NCBI RefSeq assembly: GCF_021018805.1
Contig: NC_086254.1
Location: 29,201,300-29,265,299, forward strand
Origin: Prinia subflava
Lineage: Eukaryota > Chordata > Aves > Passeriformes > Cisticolidae
DNA length: 64,000 nucleotides
Direction of reading: 5' to 3'
The translations under genes were made by a program, and so were the position numbers. The notes under the pieces were generated by a model that was not told the origin of the DNA, did no database searches, and saw only the letters and a list, made by a program, of their open reading frames with translations. Shown here in pieces: positions 56,601-64,000 of the stretch; position 1 is the stretch's first letter, and the number at the start of each line of letters is the position of its first letter.

Positions 56601-59600
56601 CTGCCACGGGGTTGGGACCCACCTCGGCACCTCTGCCACAGCCCCTCTCCTCTATTTGTCCCCGCAGCGAGTGCCAGCCTGCTGGAAAACTGCACGGGCT
56701 GCGTCCTGTGCTCTGAGGACAACGGCTGCATCACCTGCCACCACCGGCTCTTCCTGCTCATCTGGAGGGACGGCATCCGCCAGTACGGGATGTGCGTCCA
56801 CACTTGTCCCCCTGGCTACTTTGGTGTGCGGGGTCTGGAGGTCAACAGATGCACAAGTAGGTCCCGCGCCCCCGGTGTCCCCCTGCTCCTGTTAACTCCC
56901 ATCTCCCAGTGCTCCCAAAGCCACCCTGCGGGTCCCAGGGCTGCGGGAGGGGCGATGGCTTCATTTCCCACACCACAGCATCCCTGGTGGCGCTGGATCC
57001 AGGGGCGGCCGGGCTGGGGCGGCTTCGTCCCCTTTTCCCTTGCCCAGAGGTGCAGCCTCGCAGGTTTTGTGTCCCCCGTGGGTGCCGGGGATGCCCCGTG
57101 CCCCGGGCTGTCCCGCTGACCGGCCGTCCCTCCCGGCAGAGTGCAGGTCGCCCAGCTGCGAGAGCTGCTTCAGCAGAGACTTCTGCATGAAGTGCAAGGA
57201 CAAGTTTTACTTGTACAAGGGCCAGTGTTTTCGGCAGTGTCCCCCCGGCACTGCGGCACAGCCCGGCACCCGCGAGTGCCAAGGTAAGCAGCACCCGCAC
57301 CCCGTGCCCGCCGTCCCTGGGGACGTGCCTGGCGCCGAGGGGTCACCGATCCCTTGTGTCGCTGTCCCTGCAGAGACGTGCGAGCCGGGGCCGTGGAGCG
57401 AGTGGAGCGCCTGCACTCACGAGAGCCGCACCTGCGGCTGCAAGTGGGGAGTGGAGACGCGGGTGCGGGAGGTGCCGGAGGCTGCCCGGGAGGAGAGGAC
57501 TGCCTGCCCCGCGCTGCTGGAGACCAGGAGGTGCCGCATGAAGAAGCACTGCCCGGGAGGTGAGCACCACGCCGCCGGGGCTGGGGACAGCTTTGTGAGC
57601 CCGAGGGTCGCTGCAGGAGGACCGTGGCAGCAGGGGTCTGGCAGTGGCCGGCCAGCCATGCTGTCATCTCCCAAGCATTTTGAAATTCTGGGTAAAGCCG
57701 TCATCTCAGGCACATGTGCTGAGCAGCCCTAGGGCTGGCTGCTCCCACCTGGCAGTCCCCGAGACTGCCTGGGACGAGCTGGTGTCCCCTTCCATGTTGG
57801 ACTGGGCTGGGCTGGGCACTGGCACGAACTGCTGTGGTGGGATGTGGCTGCCGAGCTCCGGCTCCCATCCTGCCACGACGCAAAGGGAGGCTTTCTGTAC
57901 TGCAGCTGTGGGTAAGGAGGGTTGAGACACAGGGGAGGTTCCTGCAAAAACCTCTGAGCTCCCCAAAAGCTGGAACACGTGTGGAGCAGGAGGGCATCAC
58001 CCAGGAGATTTCTGATGGCCAGAGTGTTGGGAGACACCCCAGGGCACAGTCGCCCTCCATGGCTCATCTGGCCAGATGTTCACTCATGCTCCTGCACTTC
58101 CCCCCACCTCATTCCCAGGCTGGGGGCTCCCTGGCTCAGGGATCTCCCCACCTTTGACACACCAGACCCACTGCAGGGTCTGTCCAGGCAGTGCGTGCAC
58201 GGGTGCAGGGCTGGCGACGGGAACCAGGACGTGGCTGATGTCATTTTTGGATGCAGGCGCCTGGACTGAAGCTACCCTAATAAATCTCCACTTAATAACT
58301 GGCAGAAAGGGGGATGCATGAGATACCGATCTCTAGTGCCTGGCAGCAGATCTGAGGCGCGGCGGGTTGCGGTTCGGAGCTGCGGGATCACTCTGTGCCG
58401 TGGGATGGACTGGCCGGCACCGCCAGCGTGGCGGGGATCAGAGAGGACAGGGCTGTGAGGGTGGAGAGGAAAAGGATGAAGAAGGGGGGAGACAGCAGAG
58501 GACGTGCGTGCTGGGCGAGGGCCACGGAACCAGGAGAGAGGCTTCATCCCAGAACCATCAATCATAAGTAATATTTTCCTGCTGACAGTGCAGAGGAGCT
58601 GATTCCCTTCCCCACCCAGGTCCCAACTCACGTCTTTGGGGTGCCAGGTGGCATCAGTTGTGAGGATGTTCCCCTCCCTGCTGGTGTGTGCCAGCTCCAG
58701 ACCCGCAGAGCTGGTGACAGCTTGATGCAAGAAATTTAATGTGAGAGGGCAGGCTGCTCCGGAGCACTGTGTCCTGGAGCACCGTGCCCATGCCCTGCCC
58801 TGCCCTGCCTGGCACACAGCAGGTCCCACTGACAGGGACTGCTGTGCCAGTGTTTCAGCACCTCATCCCGTGAAATTACTGGGAAGGCACTGGCACCCCA
58901 GAAAAGTGCTTGGCCTCCTGCCTCTGTCTGTGTTCCTGCAAGCTGGAAGCCCTGGGGCTACAGTGATGGGCTCAGGGACTGGCAGGACTCTGCTCTTGAG
59001 GCTTGAAGCTGTCTGGGATCAGCTTCAGAGACAGGCCTGTTCCCTGTCCAGCAGAGGAATCCCATGAGTGCCCCCCAAGCAGCCCCCTCAGCAGAGAGAA
59101 GCCCCTCCATGTCTCGCACTCCTGGGCAGGCTGTTCGGAGTCCCTGCCATGGCAGAGCATGCGTCTGCCCTCGCTCCCAGCCTCCTGCCCGCCTGGCCAA
59201 GTGCTGGGTTATGGGATCCAGATGCTGGAGGAGGACGAGGAGTTCACTTGATGCATCTGAGACACCCCCAGCCCAGGCGAGCCAGGGCAGGCGGCCGAAC
59301 CCGACTGTGTGATGAGAGATTTGTGCCACCACTTCTGAGCCATCCAGGCGGCTGGAAGGGAAAAGCCTCCACGCTTGGCCGGGGCACAAACCCCTTGCAC
59401 TGCTGTAAATCTGCCTTGGGTGTCTGTCCCGCTCTCCAGACGCTTGGCGTGCGTGCTGTGCCCTCTCCTTTGTGGGTGGCAACTGTCTGGAGATCAGAGC
59501 CGAGAAATAGGGATTCAGAGCCAGGCAGGACAAGAACTGGAGCCCTCAGAAGGGACTGGGGACAGCAGTGCTGGCACACGCAGCACCAGGGACAGTCGTG

Positions 59601-60529
59601 GCCCTTTGTGCTCCTCATACCACTGAACCCCCCATGTGACTCTAATTGTGGGTGCAGAGGGACAAGGACCAACAAAGCTGCCCAGTTTTGGGGGCAACCA
59701 TTCTGATCCATAGCATGGACTCCCCCTCCCACTGGAGCTCATGGCACAGCAGGGTTTATCCTGAATCTCTGTTACTTTGGTGTCTCAGCACCAACACCTC
59801 AGCCAGCTGGAGGGTGTGTGGCAGCTTCTTGGGGTGGGCAAAGATTTGGCTCTCAGCAGCCTGACCCTGGAAAGCTGGCAGTGGGTTTACCTGGGATGCA
59901 TCCAGGCTCCACCAGCACTCTGGTTGTGCCACTAGGATGGGGACAATCCACACGTGGAGAGCATTCGCAGGGAGAGAGAATTAGCACCAATGCAAGGATG
60001 CACTCCAAAGCCATCCTGCTTCCCACCATGCCCAAATCCTCCCAGGGGCTGTCTGGGTCTCGTGGTGCTGAGCAGGTTCCCACTTTGGGCTGTTGGTGCA
60101 GCCACTGCCCCTCTCCAGCACCCACAGTCCTTGCTCAGAGAGAAGCTGGGTTTTCTCCAGGAAGCTTCTGCTTGGTTGAGCTGCCCAACTCCATTCCTAG
60201 GGATTTTGGGGTACCAGGACTGGGAGTCCAGCCATAGGAGATGCCAGTGTCCCTCTGCCCATGCCATCAGCACACCCAGAGCCCCCACAGACCCACACTG
60301 CTGTTTCATGACCAGGAGAGGGCTCTGGGGTCCCCAAAATCATAAACACCCTGAGAGAGGATATGGGATCAGCATCCCATGGATGGGGCTCTGGTCAGAT
60401 CGTGTTGCCTGGCCAACGAGCAAGCTCTACTTTTCTCCTCCTTTTTCTGTTGCAGAGAAAACCGAACCCAAAAATAAAGGCAAAAAGCGACAGAAGAAGC
60501 CGAAGACAGAAAGGCACACGGGCACCTAG
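53559..60529 (+). CDS. RSPO4: RSPO4, R-spondin 4, complete 5-exon coding region (223 aa)
   Basis: Secreted Wnt amplifier: it binds LGR4/5/6 and the ligases ZNRF3/RNF43, sparing Frizzled from turnover (family knowledge). Seen: exons 53559-53637, 56668-56856, 57140-57283, 57374-57559 and 60456-60529, all GT/AG, phase 1 throughout, 672 nt without an internal stop; human RSPO4 is 234 aa. Signal peptide about 1-19 (IIVMLVLFISS core). Furin-like repeat 1, about 35-88, keeps Arg60 and Gln65 of RDGIRQ, the ligase-contacting pair of RSPO1. Repeat 2, about 91-136, keeps Phe100 and Phe104 of CFSRDFC, the LGR-contacting pair. The thrombospondin type-1 domain, 140-197, contains WSEWSAC; a basic tail (KGKKRQKKPK) follows. 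RSPO4 rather than another paralogue by the RWKKQ N-terminus, the short tail and the ANGPT4 neighbour. Odd: Cys160 gives seven cysteines in the thrombospondin domain. Confidence 0.95.
55675..55775 (+). mobile_element. CR1 LINE 3' remnant in RSPO4 intron 1
   Basis: AGCTTGAAGGTCTTTTCCAA, CCCAAACCATTTTGTGATTC and the TATGGCTCTATAG tail match the CR1 3' terminus in sense. Confidence 0.8.
56668..56856 (+). CDS. RSPO4: RSPO4 coding exon 2, furin-like repeat 1
   Basis: Encodes ENCTGCVLCSEDNGCITC and CPPGYFGVRGLEVNRC. Acceptor TTTGTCCCCGCAG; donor CACAA|GTAGGT. Confidence 0.96.
57140..57283 (+). CDS. RSPO4: RSPO4 coding exon 3, furin-like repeat 2
   Basis: Encodes CESCFSRDFCMKCKDKFYLY and CPPGTAAQPGTREC. 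Acceptor CCTCCCGGCAG; donor CCAAG|GTAAGC. Confidence 0.96.
57374..57559 (+). CDS. RSPO4: RSPO4 coding exon 4, thrombospondin type-1 domain
   Basis: Encodes EPGPWSEWSACTHESRTCGC and WGVETRVREVPEA. Acceptor TGTCCCTGCAG; donor GGGAG|GTGAGC. Confidence 0.96.
60456..60529 (+). CDS. RSPO4: RSPO4 last coding exon, basic tail
   Basis: 23 complete codons plus stop: EKTEPKNKGKKRQKKPKTER, then HTGT and TAG. Acceptor CTTTTTCTGTTGCAG. Confidence 0.92.
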
Positions 60530-62560
60530 CAGGCACCAGCACAGAAAATGGGGCACCATGGCAGGAGCTCCCAGCCAGCTCCTGCCATGATGCTCCAGCC
60601 ACATCACCCTTGTTTTTCTATCCACAAAAAAAAAAAATTGCACAATTTTCTCTGCCCCCCATCCCCCTTTTCTTTTGAGACAATTTATGGCCTGTAAAAC
60701 ATATCCTTTTCAGAAAATCTAATTTGCAATGTCCAAAGCAAAGCCCTAGGGCTTGGGGAAGGGGTGGCTTCTTTATTCCTCTGGTCTTCCCTCTCCCCTA
60801 GCCTGCTCCATCCCTTCCCTTCCTCCAGATGGGGTGGGATGGGGTTAGGCCAGGGTTGGACCCTGCTAATGAAGCTGATGTCTGCCTGGAGAGTGTTCCC
60901 CAGGGCTGGGAGATGCCCTGGCTCCACAGGGTCCTGATTTTATGGGAGTGCTGGGGGGCACAGCACACCACTGAGCTGCTCCAGGTGCTGTCCCCCATCC
61001 TCAGCCACAGGCATGGGAAGCAGCAGGACTCCCGGGGCTGGGACTCCACTGAGGGTTGTGCCATTGCTCACAGAAGCCCAGCCTGGTGCTCAACATCCCC
61101 ACCAGCACACCAAGGGCTAAATCCTGCTCTCCTGGGACTCGGAGGGCAGCTGGACCTCCAGACTGACAACCCTTCTTGGGACCATGCCAGCCCAGCACTC
61201 AGCACCCTCATGGGCCAAATCCTACCATCCTCAGGCTCACAGAGAGGCTCAAACAGCTTCTCTGCCAGCAGGATGTGGGCACAGGAATTTGGGGTGACCG
61301 TGTCTGTGTTTGGTCTAAGACAGACAGGCACAGTGCAAGTGCAAGCCCTGGCAGGGGATGCTGCTGCCTCCTGTGTCCCCAAACTGGGACGTGTTGGAAG
61401 CAGCGCTGCAACTCCCTCCCAGCCATCACAGGGGTGTGACAGGCGTGCTGAGCCCCAGTGTGCCCATCTGTCCCTCCCTGCCACGCTGTGTGTGTCCACA
61501 GGCACAGAGGGCTCTATCGGGATATGTTCCATGTGTGTTCTTAAATCGCTGCCCAGCCGCTGGCAGCTCTGCTTTTGGGGTTTGCCGCGGTCCGAACTCC
61601 CTGTCCCTGCCCTGAGCGTGAGCAGGGGGAGGCCGGGGCTGGCCGCGGGGTGTCGAGGCTGCGGGGGCTGCACAGACCCTTCAGGACGGGAGCGCTGGGT
61701 GTCAGCATCGAGCCAGCCCCAGAGCCGGCACAAAGCTGCCGGAGCAGCTCCTCCGATCGCTTCATGACAAATAAACGGATTAAACCCCCGGCATCGCTCC
61801 TCCGTCCCTGTTTCACCCATTCCCACGAGCTGCTGCCGGAGGGGGTGGGGGATGCTGGCCTTGGCCGCAGTGCAATCCCGCATTCCCCAGCTCTGCAGTT
61901 GGGTCTCTGTGGGGGGACACCCTGCCCTGGCCTCCCAGCTCTGGGGTGCTGGAAAAAGATTTTATTTCAAGTTTTTGTTTAAAGTACCATCAGCATGGTT
62001 CATTGCCTGAGCCAGTGCTGGGGCAAGCGGCAATTGTGACACTGGGACTGCCATTCCACAGGATTGGGAACCACCAGGGTTTTTTTCTGGCTGTTGGAGA
62101 AAATCCCCCTCTGCTGAGGTGCTTGGGCATCCCCTTGGCAGCCTGTCCCCACCACCGGGATTGTCTCCTCCTGGGGCACACAGCCTAGATCCTATCCCAG
62201 TACGTGGGCTGCCAGACGTGGTGACCCCCAGTTCTGGTTGGAGTCTGACACCCCCAGCCTGGGATCTGGGCAGGCTGAGCCCCCCACACAGTCTGGCCGT
62301 GTCCTGCCAGCTCTGCCTGAGACACAGCCCTCGTCCTGCTCCCCACGGGCTCATCCCACGGCCAGAGCAGCAAAATCCAGGCCTGGCTCCCGCTGGCATC
62401 ATAAATAGCTGGGCTTGGGGAAGGAGCTGCGCTGCCTGGGGTGGGGGTGCCTGGGTGTGGTGAAGCCCAGCGGGTGCTGGTCGGGGGGACCCGCTGGGTG
62501 CGGACTGGCGGGTGGGAGGGCTCGGTGCTGCCGCGGCGCTGTCCACCCCGGGACGCGCAG
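60530..62560. other. RSPO4 3' flank and gap to ANGPT4
   Basis: The RSPO4 3' UTR starts here. The only AATAAA I noted is at 61770-61775, about 1.2 kb on, so the end of the transcript is uncertain. An A-run lies at about 60625-60637. No supported coding exon. Confidence 0.35.
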
Positions 62561-62614
62561 TGAGTTTTTGAGTTTTGCAGAGAGCGGCCGGGGGAGGGAC
62601 GGGGCTGCGTGTCC

Positions 62615-62650
62615 GACTCTGTGTGTGTGTGTGTTTGTGTGTGAGTGAGA
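62615..62650. repeat. (GT)n microsatellite upstream of ANGPT4
   Basis: CTGTGTGTGTGTGTGTTTGT then GTGTGAGTGAGAGAGA, about 290-320 bp 5' of the ANGPT4 ATG. Confidence 0.85.
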
Positions 62651-62779
62651 GAGACATTTATAGATCACGTGTGAAACTTGATCTCCCCGCAGCGGACTCA
62701 GAGGAAAGAAAAAAGATAGAAGTATTGTTTTTAAACAGATTTTCCCTTTGTTTTTCTTTTTTCCTTTTTTTTTTTCCTC

Positions 62780-62939
62780 CCCTCTCCCCCTGCGAGGGCT
62801 GGCGATAAAAGGCCGGGGCGGCCAGCGCCGCCTCAGAGGGAGGAAATGCCGAAATCGCCGCGGTTGGACGCGGCGGCGAGCGCCCACTGAGCCATCCTGG
62901 CACGGAGCGCGCAGCCGGAGCATCCCCGGACCCCGCGCC
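62780..62939 (+). promoter_or_regulatory. ANGPT4: ANGPT4 promoter/5' UTR
   Basis: A TATA-like GATAAAAGG lies at about 62804-62812 after a long pyrimidine tract, followed by a GC-rich leader of roughly 100 nt to the ATG. Confidence 0.5.
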
Positions 62940-63221
62940 ATGCGGGCGCTCAGCCTCGGCCTGGTGGCCCTGAGCTGTGCCACGGTGGCTCTGTGCGCTG
63001 CCGGAGCCCAGCGCCGGCGCTACCACCGCGTGCAGCACGGCCAATGCAGCTACACCTTCGTGCTGCCCGAGGCCGAGCCCGTGCCCTGCCCCGCCGCCCC
63101 CGGGCCGCCCAAGGCGCTGCTGCAGCGGGACTCGCCCGCCGGCGCTGCCGGGCTCGGGGCTGCGCAGCGCCTGCGGCAGCTCGAGAGGATCCTGGAGAAC
63201 AGCACGCAGTGGCTGCGGAAG
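62940..63221 (+). CDS. ANGPT4: ANGPT4 coding exon 1 (partial gene, first 94 aa)
   Basis: Angiopoietin 4, a secreted ligand of the endothelial receptor TIE2: N-terminal superclustering and coiled-coil regions, C-terminal fibrinogen-like domain (family knowledge). Only exon 1 is in the window. It encodes a signal peptide (about 1-22, ALSLGLVALSCATVALCA core), the family motif VQHGQCSYTFVLPEAEP (31-47), a Pro/Ala-rich insert and the start of the coiled coil (QRLRQLERILENSTQWLRK), with a glycosylation sequon at Asn87. Donor CGGAAG|GTAGGG, phase 0, as at the end of angiopoietin exon 1. ANGPT4 is preferred over ANGPT1/2 by the RSPO4 neighbour (same order and orientation as human); the exon alone would not settle it. 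The sequence is GC- and Arg/Ala-biased. Confidence 0.9.
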
Positions 63222-64000
63222 GTAGGGTGTGGGATGTGGGATGGGGGGATGTGTGCGGGGACAAGCAGCACAGTGGTGTGGGCAGGGTCTGTGTCCAGCA
63301 CCCTATCATGCAGCATCCCCGTGGCACAGCTGTGGGCATTGTGCCCACCTGAGCATCCAGGTCAGCTTTTCTCTGCAGGTGTGCTGCTGGTGTCAGGTGC
63401 TGTCTGCACGGAGGGGATGCGTGCTGCGGGTTCTGCAGGGGCTGCAGCTCATGCAGATCACTCACCCAGATCACTTCCCATCGAGGCTGTATTCCCTGTC
63501 CATCCTTGCCATAGGCTCCTCATGGGGTCCTGGCTGGGTTAGCTGTGCCAAGCATTCCTTGGGGATCAGCATTCCAAGTTCTGGGCAAGGAGACTGGGAA
63601 GGGGTTTGGCTAGTGGTGGGGCAAGGGTCCCAAGGGCAGGGGCCACCAAAATCTCTGCAGCTTCATAATTTTCCTTCTTACAGGCTTTGCAAAAGCTCCC
63701 AGCACTTGGTGAGACTGTGTGGGACCCACAGCTCCTGGGTGGCCTATGAGTGGTGCACAGTGGGAGCAGTGGGGTGCCACACCAGAGGGGCTATGTACCC
63801 ACAGGGTTGCCACCCCCAGCCCCCGCTGGCTCGCCCCATCCCTAATGCCTGAGGCAGGAAGCAGCATTTCCTTCCTGGAGCCCCCTCCAGCTGAGGGCGG
63901 CTGCCTGCGTCAGACCCAGGAATAGCTCATCCCAAGGGACACATCCCTGGGGGGCCCTCAACCCCACAGCCCGTGCCAGGAACACTGGGTACCTGCACTG
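63222..64000 (+). other. ANGPT4 intron 1 (start)
   Basis: No further angiopoietin exon is recognisable before the window ends; the LERAIKTI-type segment expected in exon 2 is absent. Confidence 0.6.

Noticed and set aside
1..64000. CRISPR arrays, operons, phage or plasmid features
   Set aside because: The sequence is an intron-bearing vertebrate locus. The tandem repeats present are minisatellites without unique spacers of constant length.
1..64000. tRNA, rRNA, snoRNA or microRNA genes
   Set aside because: I saw no cloverleaf boxes, ribosomal motifs or convincing microRNA-type hairpins. The 8607-8648 hairpin has a stem too short for a microRNA precursor.

Overview
This is vertebrate nuclear DNA, almost certainly from a bird. 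Genes are split by GT/AG introns, CpG islands mark several gene starts, the only interspersed repeats I can recognise are short, mostly 5'-truncated CR1 LINE fragments of avian type, and introns and intergenic gaps are compact. The gene set matches the human 20p13 block SNPH-RAD21L1-TMEM74B-PSMF1-RSPO4-ANGPT4, in the same relative order and orientation and read in reverse here. The homologous avian block is probably on the chromosome 20 equivalent.

Layout. (1) 1-8060 is gene-poor. It holds two CR1 pieces, a 20-bp minisatellite (about 4850-5530) and a CpG island (about 5500-6370) that by gene order could be the SNPH 5' end on the minus strand; no SNPH coding exon is visible. (2) 8062-19786, minus strand, is a complete 13-exon RAD21L1 (566 aa) in conspicuously AT-rich DNA. 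Its 3' UTR carries a perfect 16-bp inverted repeat, and its 5' flank is a degenerate G-rich minisatellite. (3) 25317-25805, plus, is the single-exon TMEM74B coding region (162 aa), extremely GC-rich. (4) 30991-37075, minus, is a complete 7-exon PSMF1 (268 aa), starting in a CpG island. (5) 37.6-52.7 kb is a long gap with CR1 fragments, AT-rich islands and a few exon-like minus-strand segments that I cannot assign. (6) 53559-60529, plus, is a complete 5-exon RSPO4 (223 aa) behind a TATA box. (7) 62940-63221, plus, is ANGPT4 coding exon 1; the gene continues beyond the window.

The genes do not form one pathway. RAD21L1 is a meiotic cohesin kleisin, PSMF1 the proteasome regulator PI31, TMEM74B a small two-pass membrane protein of the TMEM74 family, RSPO4 a secreted Wnt amplifier and ANGPT4 a secreted TIE2-family ligand. 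All exon boundaries were read by eye from splice signals, frame continuity and remembered family sequences; no alignment was run. I found no prokaryotic-style system, CRISPR array, rRNA or tRNA. The points most worth a second look are the repeats framing RAD21L1, the odd cysteine in RSPO4, its upstream ORFs, and the unassigned exon-like segments at 40.8, 42.5 and 45.5 kb.
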